Of a stretch of DNA of 64,000 nucleotides, positions 52,716 to 64,000 are shown piece by piece (position 1 is the stretch's first letter; every line of letters begins with the position of its first letter). The notes below the pieces were generated by a model. It saw nothing but the letters and a program-made list of their open reading frames with translations. It was not told where the DNA came from and ran no database searches. The position numbers and the translations under genes are program-made. This DNA comes from Penicillus capitatus (taxonomy: Eukaryota > Chlorophyta). The stretch is from contig OZ287699.1 in assembly GCA_965649825.1 (NCBI GenBank), positions 1,302,001 to 1,366,000 of the forward strand. Direction: 5' to 3'.

Positions 52716-54975
52716 TCATCGGCGAGAACATACGCACGTAAACTCGGCCGGAGAATGGAACCGTGTAAGATACACAGAAGGATCCGAGGGATGCAGATGA
52801 GCCGCAATTGCGTCTCTGTTTTCCATCGCCATCCTGTTTTCTGGATCATACCTGCGCCTTACGCCTGTTGAGAACAGGAGAATGCATTGTCGAGCATACC
52901 GGAGAGCGTTAAGGAAGTCGACCAAAGCCTCTTCGTATTGTTGCAGGCGTACATGTGCCGCTCCAGAACGACAACAGAGTTTGGCTTTAAGACGTGCGTC
53001 TTGTTTCCCTCTATGACAAAGGAATGCGTAGAGTAATGCCAAACGACTCTCACTTCATGTTCTCTTCCATCGCTGACAGTACCCAACGACAATCTTCAAT
53101 ACAACATCTCCACTGCGCGAGCGCAAAGTAACAAGCGCTGCGGTTCATACGAAGCGAATAGTCCTCTCCGTTCAGTTCCAACGCTCGTTGGTAAGCGTTG
53201 AGCGCACTCCTGTGGCACGTCGCTGCATACGCTGTCTGCATTGAGCGACCATGTCGGACTTGTAGTCATGACGCGCGTAAAATGCTGCGGCCTTTTGTTT
53301 GAGGAAGATGGGGTGGCGTTCTTCGGTCGTCTGTGTACCATCTTCGGTAATGGCACGGTGATGCTGGCCTTTCAGCTGCCGTATCTCTTTTTCGCGCTGT
53401 TCACGCGCCGGCAGAAACGATGTCTCCAATTCCGTCAGATAGACGTTCACTGTCCCCGCTTTTCGGCGCGGTTTTGCGGCGCCTAGAGGGACCTTCGCGC
53501 TCTAACGGACAAATATCTCGCCATTTCAGAATTCTGCGTAAATTTGCTTGCACCTCCCCGCGTTCATCCTTGCACTCGGATGACAAATCATCGCGCCAAT
53601 GACTGTCGTTTGCGCGCGATCTTTCTGCGGCAGATGGTTGGCCGTCACCCTGTTCATCTGCACCGTCATCTGGGTATCCATGCCGCTCTTCAGCTAGACA
53701 GCACCAAACACCATTGTCAACTGCCATTCCCCCCTTTCGGCGCGATAAAGCGATCAACTGTCGAATATAGAGAAACGTGACGCGGCAGACACCTACCATG
53801 AGCTTCAGACGACGGATTAACCGTCTCGTGGTTTCGATCGATTGTATCTCTCCATTTCTGCAGATGATCGCATTCGCGTCTACGCTCTTCGCTTTTTGCA
53901 TGGCGAATCACGATTCTCTCGCTTTCTTGACGATGCCTTCGTCCATCGGCGATCGACCTGACGCACAAATGCACGAGAGAAGACAACAAGCGCCATGACT
54001 TTTCGATCAAATGACAGGCAGATGCTCTGTCTTTGGCTATTTGTTGCTCTCTAATATGAGACGCTTCAATAGATGCATGTCGTCTTTTGAGGATGTCTTG
54101 TTTGTTTCCAGTGGCTCTGAGTCTTCCCCACAGGCGTGGATGCCTCTGCCAAACCACAAAGATTTTGGATCCGACGAAATGGATGTGCGTCATCATCATC
54201 GCCGTGATTTTTTCGACGCATGTTCTGCATGTTTGGCATTCGAGGTTTTGTTCACAATCGGTTTTGCTGAATATTTAACCACAAACGGGAACTGAAACGT
54301 CAAGTATCGGTCAGGTCACACAACGGGGTATGGCCAACTTAGTCCTTGCGTGTAAATATCTGCTCACGGCTTGACGCATCTTGACGGTGTATAGCGACGA
54401 TGCATGCTTTATTTTTGCAGTACGTTTCCTGCACTGTGTTCGTTTGTTAGCGATCTTTACTGCGAACGTGACAAGGATGTGTCTCTATAAACGCTTAACT
54501 CTGTCGCCTACGACGCCAACGCTGACGGCAAGAGACGCGGGGGATGGATGGTACAGCCAGCCGTCTCTACACCCGTACGCGTCAGCGCTCTCACAAACGC
54601 GGCGGCTCGAGGACACCGGCACGGCGTATTGTTTCATGCATTTGTCGTTGTTTTTTTCACCTGGCGCTTGTCGGCGTCTTCGGCAAATGTCGCGCAAAGC
54701 ATTTTATGTTAAATTCTTAGCTGATGCCGGTTAGAGGTCGTTTGTCGCACCTTCCGAAGATGTATCTTGACGCCACCGTACGCCGTTTCCGTTTTTGCGC
54801 TCGCTGCGTCGACGTCTTCATAAAAGTCAACCACCAAGAGGAACGGTGGCACGTTGATCTTAAGCATCGCGTCAGTGACGCCAACATCTTTTCCTTGCAC
54901 TGGTCTTCTCAGAGTGACACATACGTTTAGCGTTGTTTCCGTCTCCGTCCACTCGACTTTTGGACAGACTGGCAT
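52716..54975 (-). CDS. DNAAF4: Dynein axonemal assembly factor 4 (DYX1C1)-like
   Basis: ATG 54975 opens MPVCPKVEWTETETTLNV and a CS (p23-like) domain: LKINVPPFLLVVDFYEDVD, GGVKIHLRK. After a long gap, minus frames give HPRLWGRLRATGNKQDILKRRH and a Lys/Arg/Glu-rich helix (ESERIVIRHAKSEERRRE...KWRDTI), as in DNAAF4, then VNVYLTELETSFLPAREQREKE, HPIFLKQKAAAFYARHDY and TPR units (ALNAYQRALELNGEDYSLRMNRSACYFALAQWRCCIEDC; CCRSGAAHVRLQQYEEALVDFLNALRYA). Domain order CS-coil-TPR fits DNAAF4, which works with HSP90 to preassemble axonemal dyneins in the cytoplasm. Exact exon ends are unresolved, and the 3' end at 52716 is approximate. Confidence 0.8.
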
Positions 54976-55485
54976 CTTTTGGCAAAACGACTCGCGTACG
55001 TTGACCTGGTCAGATACCACCCAAACGAAAACGTTAATGAAATCAATTTTTGGACAACGAACCTATCTCTGCGAAAGAAACTTGCACAACGGCCACCATC
55101 TCTTGCTTTATTGAAAGAGTTACTGACGGTTTCTTAAAGCAATGCGGGACATTACTGTTATGCCGACGTTTGCTTGCACAGTCCGAAGAATCGACGGGAC
55201 GTAAAAACATTCCGTTTCGAACGAACCAACAGACGAGCGGGCGGGTGGCGGCAACGACCGAACAACGACATCTTTGTCCTCCTTGTTTAACGCGCGGATC
55301 TTTTGGTTAGGCGCGAACGTTTCCCAACAGCATCGCGCCGTGTGCTGTCGGTTTGACCCGCGTCTTGTATATGTTGTTGCAGTGATGTGTTCGCATAGTA
55401 TGTCCGCACTGCGTTCCACCCCACGCGGGCAGTCATTAAAAAGTGCACGCTTGGGGAAAGGGCCGTTTTCTGTCGTTTAGTTGAG
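54976..55485. promoter_or_regulatory. Divergent intergenic region
   Basis: Between the DNAAF4-like (minus) and AP2 (plus) genes; both promoters must lie here. No site recognised. Confidence 0.4.
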
Positions 55486-57154
55486 ATGTCGAAGAGACTT
55501 GAGATGAGCGAAACGACCGAACATTCTTTTCCGTCGTGCACGCAACCGTCTTGTCCGCAAAAGACGCGTTTGGAAGCAGAAGTGTGGCCGGAGAGCGAGA
55601 AACTGTGTCATGAACCCTGCGAAGCTGCCGTCGCTTGGGAACAAGCATTTGCCGTCAATCCCATTCCGATGCCAACAGCGCCCGGTCTGCAACATTTCAC
55701 TCCTTCCTATCCGTGACGGCAAGGGGACATGCGTCGTTAGATCGCGCTGGTGGGATATCCCTGCATCATGACGTGGATTCTAGCGAATCCCAGCCGTCAT
55801 GGCAATCGGTAACCATGTATCATCCAGTCATGGATCTTCCTTCAGGATACAGTGTTCATCCATCGCTGACACCCGCCGTCATTACTGGAGTACCACCACC
55901 CATGATTCCCGACATGCAGCTCTTGGGACCATCATCATCATCCTACATGACACAGAATAGCTGCCATGGCTACAATACGGTACGTGTTCTATCTGACGTG
56001 ACGGTTTATTGGAGAGATACATGCGGCTCAGGAGATCAGTGTTCGAGATATGGGGAAGAAAACAAGATCATGCACGCCGCGTGTAAAGTATGGATTTGGT
56101 GCTTGGACGTGAATTGGTAGTCTTGGAGGACGTGCTCATCCTTTCAGGCCGTTGGCAAGAAGTTTTTTACGTCCTGTATCGACAGATACACGTGATGGTG
56201 TTGCGCGTCGAAGAGGCCGTCCACCAGGATCCGGCAACCGCAAACGCATGAATCCTCATAAGGATGGCCCCGACGGAGACAAGAAATTCAAAAGTCGTTC
56301 TATGTCATACACAGGTGTCTACAAGACACCAACCGGTCGCTGGAGAGCTCAAATCAGTCACGATGGCAAAGTCGTGCAGTTGGGAATGTACGAAAACGAA
56401 AGTGCAGCTGCCCATCATTGGGATATCGAAGCCATCCGTCTCAGGGGCAATTCAGCAAACCTCAATTTTCCGGAACTGAAGTCTGCATACGTCTCCCTTG
56501 CAAGACAACCAGAAACGTTGCTTCCCCCACGAGCAAGCGGTGTTTTCTGTTTAGCTCACGAAGTTGTTGATGAGAAGCTGTGATGGTGGGATGCACGCGA
56601 CCCTCTTGCTCAACGAAGATGTTATCTATCGCGAGATCCAAGAACCCTGCCGTGCCAACAGCGCTTCGACTTTTGGCAACGACTATCTTCAACTCTGCAC
56701 CATCTCAAAGATCCTGTTGGTTTAGTGCCTAACCGTTCCAGCCCGCAGTTGGATGCACCAGTTGTGTCTTCCTATCCCATACATGCATCATCCACAATGC
56801 ATGACACAGCTATGGTCGATTTCCACTATCCGTCTCTGGCAGAGTGCGCCCCAATGCCGACACTCCACCGCGAACTGTGGGGGCAGCCAGTGTCACAAAT
56901 CCCATACACCACCACTACACTGAGAGATGAACACAAGAGACAGACGTTACAGGTTTCCTGCCATCGACGGCTCTTCTCTGTGTTATGTCCATGCATCACT
57001 GAAGGTTCCGATGAGCGAAACCGGCAAACATGACTTGCTTGTACCGAAGAACGCCGGAGAGCAGGCGCATGATGAACAGCCCTTGTCGTCAGCGCCTGTG
57101 AAAGACATAGAGCAGCACCCTCTCGACACATCTCCCCCTTCCAATAATGTTTGA
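55486..57154 (+). CDS. AP2-domain transcription factor with AT-hook
   Basis: Seven exons: 55486-55712, 55784-55979, 56032-56087, 56148-56490, 56555-56675, 56726-56952 and 57005-57154; 439 aa, all phases consistent. Introns are 71, 52, 60, 64, 50 and 52 nt; the fifth (56676-56725) is GC-AG. Exon 3 is a 56-nt mini-exon coding a basic, NLS-like stretch. Exon 4 carries an AT-hook (RRRGRPPGSG) followed by one AP2 domain: SYTGVYKTPTGRWRAQI, KVVQLGMYENESAAAHHWD, RGNSANLNFPE, with the YRG/WR.../LG.F-type pattern complete. The rest is low complexity (Pro, Ser, Met). It should bind DNA in the nucleus; targets unknown. Convergent with DHFR-TS, 292 nt apart. Confidence 0.9.
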
Positions 57155-57446
57155 TGGCTTGCCGTGTCGAACGGATCACATGCGTGTTCCACCGCATGAC
57201 TGACATGATTGATTCTAAGGACACGATAACATCGTCTCCCAAATGATGGCCTTTCCTTCGGCACTGACTGAAGGACGTTTCTTTTTATTGTAAACAGTCA
57301 TGTATTGACCCATCCAATTACAGTGCCATTTTCATGGGAATACAACTGTACGGTTCATAGTTGTGTAAGTGGAAGTCATTAAAGCAGAACTGATTAATCT
57401 CTTTAACAGATGCATTGATCTCCAGTAACTATCATACCACAACGCC

Positions 57447-59276
<1,830 letters not shown>

Positions 59277-59600
59277 TATCTGTACGACACGTGAATGGAC
59301 GTTAAAAGGATTCTGTCTGCATCGACAACGTCGTTACGGTTTTCGAGAGAGAAGGGTGAGAGATGAACTATCTGCGTGATGTCCTCGGTGTAAAGTGGAA
59401 AAGAGTTCCCGAGAGTCTCTTGCATCCGTTACCGATGCAGAATGCAAGTCTGGAACAACTGAGAGGACAGCAGAGAGCTCAGTGCGAGGTAAGAGAATCA
59501 GACACGAGGTGAGATCGAAGAGGACGTGCATGTGGAATAGGATAAATGCAGTGGGCGAGTGGGTGGTCTGGCGAAAGTGTTTTCGACAGACGATGATCAG
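59277..59600. promoter_or_regulatory. Divergent intergenic region
   Basis: Upstream of DHFR-TS (minus) and the acidic-repeat WW protein (plus). An in-frame GTG at 59559 exists, but ATG 59601 is the first standard start. No site recognised. Confidence 0.4.
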
Positions 59601-62600
59601 ATGTCGTCATCATTGGATGACGTGCCTCTGATGGCATGGTCGGATCGGAATTATGAGGGATGCGAGGTCAGTGCGTCGACGAGAGAAGATGAGAGTACTT
59701 TCGAAGAAAAGAGTGAGATGATATTGGAAGAAGGCGAAGGGATATGGCGACACGATGATGTTGTACAGAGCACGTGCTCTGCTGATGATATGACGGTCGA
59801 AATGGAAAGCACCGTGGACGAAGTTCCGATCGACTTGGGGGAAGAAGACGCAGTGACGATAAGCTCAGACGAAAGTGCCACAGACAGGGCAATAGATGCG
59901 CCTTCGTCACTTCAATCATCCGTGCAAGGGACAACCGTTCATCCGAGCGAACCGTCGTCTGTCAACGGCGTTGCGTCAGAGGTGGCATCTTGTGGGCATG
60001 CAGAGAATGAGAGTTTGCAGGACGGGGGAAATAAGGACACGAGCTCTGTTCCGATGCGAGACCTGGCCGAACAGATACTCGAAACAGAAGACGACGCTAT
60101 CGAGGTTCGAGCTCGGCTACACCACAACGATGCTGGAGAAGCGGCTGCGCCTGTTACGGATGTCGAAAATGAAGCGATCGATGCGTCTTGTGTCCAGGAG
60201 TCACTTCCTGGCATCGCGTTCGATTTAAGCATTGGCCCTGTGCAGCAGCATCAAGCAACGGAGGCGCTGTCAGTGAGTGATGCAGAAGATGCGCGTTTAC
60301 AGAATGCGAACAAGGATGAGAACATTTCTGCACGGACGGTGGGCGGCAGCCCTCCAGAACAGATGACTGAAACGGAGTATGCCATCGAGATCCAGGCCTA
60401 TACGGATCGAGAAGAGACCACCGATGAGTCTCCTTGCGATGGCTCACTGGCTGATGGACCGATCGAATGGAGCAAACCGCAAGAACAGTCATGTACTACA
60501 CCCGAGGCACAATTTTGCAGTCGTGCAGAGAATGGAAATCTGCGGAACAGGGAAGATGACGACAAAACCTCTGGAGAAATGATAGGCGTTGTCGAAGAGA
60601 TACCACCTGAAAGGAAAGAATGCGTGACTGAGGATCAAAGCCATGCTGAGTCCGAAGATGATACAGAAACAGCTGATCGAAAGATGAAGATCGGAGAGGA
60701 TGTCACCGATGGGCCTGCAATCCCCACTTTACAGGACAGAGCACTGGTTCCACTCAGCACGACATTTGTGCTGCAGCGCGCTGTGTCAGAGACACAGTCT
60801 TCCAACCATGCAGAAGATGCGAGTTCACAGAACGAGGACAACGATGGAAACGCTTCTCCGTTGATGTTAGGTCCTGCCAAACAGATCCCTCAAGGAGAAG
60901 ACGATGCAATTGAGGCCCGAACGTATTCTGCAGAAGAAGAGGAGACAAAAGCATCGGACCCCATCACAAATGTAGAAGATGTGACAGCATCCGAGACTTC
61001 TTCTTCACTCCATGTCTCGCTGGATGTGACAGCATCCGACGTCAACCATTCCTCTACACATCAGCACGTTGTTTCAGATGCGGCATCATCCAATGACGCA
61101 GAGGACGTATGTTTCCAGAAAGAGGACGATGATCAGGAAACTGCTGCTCTGGCGACTGGCCTTGCTAAACAGACATCAGAAAACGAGGAATGCGTGACCG
61201 AGGTCCGAGACGATGCAGAAGCAGCTGATACTGATAAGGATGGAACCAATAAAGGACTGGAAGTTTATGCATCGCCGGAGGTGACAGCTTTGGATTCGAC
61301 CAAGTCATCCATACAACAATGTGCTGCATCAGAGGCGCCTTTATCGGCTCAGAGAGAGCACGAACCGTTGCAGAACCAAGACAACAACAATGACAGCTCT
61401 AAAGAAATGATGGATGTTGCAGAACAGACACTAGACGACAAGGAATGTGTGACCGAGGCCCAAGACTGTCCTCAGCAAGAAGAAGACGTAGGATCAGTGG
61501 GCTCTCTCGAGCATGCCGAAAATGATGTGACGGACGAGCCTTTGGCCAACGTCTTAATGGACAAAGACTCAATCGATTTGAGCCATCTCTCTGCAGAGCA
61601 GAATCCTGCATTGGAGACAAACTCTGTTAACCACGCAGAAAAAGAGAGCTTGCAGGACGAGAGCAACGATGAGAGGACTTCTCCTCCGATGACGGATCCT
61701 GCTGAGCAGATACCTGAAACGGAAGATGATGCAATCGAAGTCCAAACCTATCCTCATCAAGAAGAGCAGGCAGAAGGAGCAGGCTTTGTCGAGGATATCG
61801 AAGAGGAGGCCACAGATGCGTCTTCTGTTCATCACTCGCTTCCTGGCACAACTGTGGATCTGAGCAAACAGCAGACACAAAACAGTCACGCATCGGAGGC
61901 AGAATTCTTCAGCGACAGTGACGATCAACAAGAGCACCTGGTTGAAGAAGAGCTCAACATCAAACGAGATCGATGGCTTGATACACTGGCCTGCGTTGAG
62001 AGAGCAGAGAAATCAGAGTCGGAACACGAGCAAACAGAGCAGGCAGAGATCGAAACATCCGAAGAGAAAGAGCTGCATCCCTTTACTCCGGAAGAAGACA
62101 ATTCTCCACTGCCGGGAGCACTCGATCGCCACTCAAAGGAGCACGAGGGTTCTGATATGGATACCAATGCAAAAGCACCGGACGAAGCAGACGCGAATCG
62201 GATCGACGCCGTTGTTGGGAAGGATGCAGAAGAGGACCTCCCGATAGAGAAACCAACAATACGTGCGTCGCACCTGCCCGCACAACAGGAAGAAACAGAA
62301 AAGGAGGAAGTGCCCGAGGCGGTATCAGATCACGCATCTCTTGAGAAAACCCATCAGGTATAGAGAACGCATGATGTGACTGTTCTGCCTTTTTTGTCTG
62401 TTCGATGCTGGAGTTTGCTTGTTATGGCTGCAGGCGGGAGATCAGTATACGGAGCAACTTGTGGAACTGCTCAAGGCATACCGATCTCAGGAGAGTGATG
62501 CAGCCTCCTTGCCAATCTCGCAATGGCCCGACAAGGACGTTCAGCATTTGACAGACCTCGTTCAGAAACTGAAGCAAAACGCAAAACAGATGCATGATCA

Positions 62601-62915
62601 ACCACCACTTACCACAGAAGAGATCCATGAATTTGCCCGTTACTTAGGCACAGCCTTGTTCTTTCGTCTAAGCATGGATCATCCATCGCATGCGATCTAG
62701 GGATGGATGTTGAGAGAGATCAAGATCTGCTCTACATCGCTGAGTGGGCTATGACAGCTGCACTGCCATCAGAGTGGTCCGTACATCACGATACCGAAGG
62801 CAACGAGTACTTCTACGATTCGAAGACGAAGACATCACAGTATGAACATCCGATGGACCAAACCTATAGAGATCTTTACCAGAGACTCAAACAGATTTCT
62901 TCGCCATCCGATTAG
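59601..62915 (+). CDS. Acidic-repeat protein with C-terminal CEP164-type WW domain
   Basis: Exons 59601-62357, 62434-62647 and 62701-62915; 1061 aa; introns 76 nt GT-AG and 53 nt GC-AG. About 850 residues consist of roughly nine degenerate repeats of 80-95 residues, each with a SxHAExxxLQ(D/N) segment, then AEQIxExEDDAIEV-like and LPG/DLS segments; very rich in Glu, Asp and Ser, with almost no structure expected. The C-terminus is ordered: TTEEIHEFARYLGMDVERDQDLLYIAEWAMTAALPSEWSVHHD, a WW domain with its N-terminal helix as in CEP164 and related basal-body proteins. In CEP164 this module is N-terminal and recruits TTBK2; here it is C-terminal. Its stop codon overlaps that of Sly1. Confidence 0.75.
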
Positions 62916-64000
62916 GAACGTTGTTTTTTCGCCAATGCTGTCAATTGTTCGATGAATGTCTCTGCAGAGATCATCTCTGTTGCCCCGTAGACTATTTGCT
63001 TTGCCTTGGACTGACTTGTCGCCCAGAGGTCAAGAGACTCCCTCTCCAGATAGTTTCCGCCGCCAACCATAAACACCACTGCTTCTTTGGAAGCGACTGT
63101 CCCATCAGATGGTTTCCCTGGCGGCGCTTTGGGATCGAAGGTGCAAAATCGATCAACACCTGAACCGCTCTCGGATTTGCCTTCCATCACTGCCTCCACA
63201 GCTGCCACCACTGGTGACCTCTTAGCACCAGAAAGCAGGTTCTTCACGCTTTTGGACACCGACGAGATCCCTTGTGAAAAATTCTTCTCGGCCCATGACA
63301 ACAGATTGCCTTCTGAACTGCTGTGCATCACTTTGCTCAGCCCAGCAGAGGACTGCAATGTGCCTCCGGCCAGTTGATTAACACAGAGCGTCCTGACATA
63401 AGAAAAGACCACGCCAGCCACTCCGCCACCGCCGCCAAGAGCCTGCAGAATAGACTGCAGTTCAGACTCCGGAGGCAAGGGATTGGCAGACAGCAGGTAG
63501 ACGCAAGCAAGACGCAGTTTGTCCTGCATCGTTCCTTCGCTGCCTTCCAGAAGCTTCATCATCGAAGCGAGATCAACCTTGCCCGACACCATGTCTTCTT
63601 CCAGGTTAAAGTACTGATCCAGCAGCCTGCACAACGCCAAGAGTGATTCTCGTGAGCAGCAGTGGTCATTGAGAACCTTGCTTTGATGATGCTGAGCAAT
63701 GCTGTTGCAATGCTCGTGTGCTTGTCCAGTACTTTCTTCTTTTCAGTCAGTTCTGGAAGAGAGGACACAGCAGCCATGAGGTTTTGTGTTTCGATGGGTC
63801 CATCATCTGAGACCGATCCCTGTGCTGGCTGTTGCGCTGTTTTTTGATTGATCTCTTCGACGGCCTTCTTGTAGTTCTGCAGCTGAATCTCCACCTCCTC
63901 GGCAATCTGACAAGAAACAGATGCTGCGTTTGTCGGCCATTAATAACACAGAGTCACACTTTTGGAAAGGAATAGGCTCCGCATTTCTGCCAGAAGAAAT
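62912..64000 (-). CDS. SCFD1: Sec1/Munc18 protein Sly1 (SCFD1), 5' end outside window
   Basis: Minus-strand exons: >64000-63960, 63906-63677 and 63626-62912, with introns of 53 and 50 nt. Visible parts match the C-terminal half of Sly1: WQKCGAYSFPKIAEEVEIQLQNYKK, LPELTEKKKVLDKHTSIATALL, KLRLACVYLLS, LLSGAKRSPVVAAVEAVMEG, and the end VVFMVGGGNYLERESLDLW...KQIVYGATEMISAETFIEQLTALAKK. Sly1 binds syntaxin-5-type SNAREs in ER-Golgi transport. The N-terminal half lies beyond the window. The gene converges on the WW protein; stop codons share bases 62913-62914. Confidence 0.92.

Overview
The window is nuclear DNA from a flagellated protist. Most genes are split by very short spliceosomal introns (about 34-76 nt, GT-AG plus an unusual number of GC-AG), so single open frames usually show only fragments of proteins; I rebuilt genes by joining frames at splice sites and checking phase and family motifs. 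Cilium and centriole genes (CEP120-like, DNAAF4-like and a CEP164-type WW protein), fused DHFR-thymidylate synthase, an AP2-domain factor, a plant-type tandem CCCH protein, a Fanzor relic and mitochondrial complex I/COX assembly genes point to a free-living or parasitic protist outside fungi and animals. A SAR/Rhizaria-like lineage is my guess; the sequence does not prove it.

Layout. 1-9.2 kb: RluA-type pseudouridine synthase, SAM methyltransferase, a glycine-rich protein, two unrecognised genes, a 5S rRNA gene, PET117 and NDUFB3. 9.6-12.0 kb: a receptor-like protein with a signal peptide, a trypsin-fold domain that has lost catalytic His and Ser, one membrane segment and an intact-looking kinase domain. 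13.0-17.6 kb: a complete Ty3/gypsy element (gag-protease and pol joined by a -1 slippery site). 17.6-20.2 kb: unassigned. 20.2-23.2 kb: CEP120-like protein and a small chromodomain protein. 23.7-31.1 kb: a decayed Fanzor (eukaryotic TnpB relative) split by a second, apparently recent, intact Ty3/gypsy element with a 5-bp target duplication. 32.9-38.9 kb: three copine/vWA genes, two of them a recent duplication. 41.7-50.9 kb: ENTH/VHS adaptor (TEPSIN/MTV1-like), a secreted/membrane glycerophosphodiesterase, CCCH zinc-finger protein and an ABC1/COQ8-family kinase. 51-64 kb: VTT-domain membrane protein, DNAAF4-like factor, AP2 factor, DHFR-TS, the acidic-repeat WW protein and Sly1 (partial).

Genes are closely packed, often divergent from shared 300-500 nt promoters or convergent with touching 3' ends; the WW-protein and Sly1 stop codons overlap. 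The two LTR elements share primer-binding and polypurine sequences, and in both the gag start codon is created across the LTR/primer-site junction. The most unusual items are the pseudoprotease receptor kinase, the Fanzor relic split by a retroelement, and the frequent GC-AG introns.
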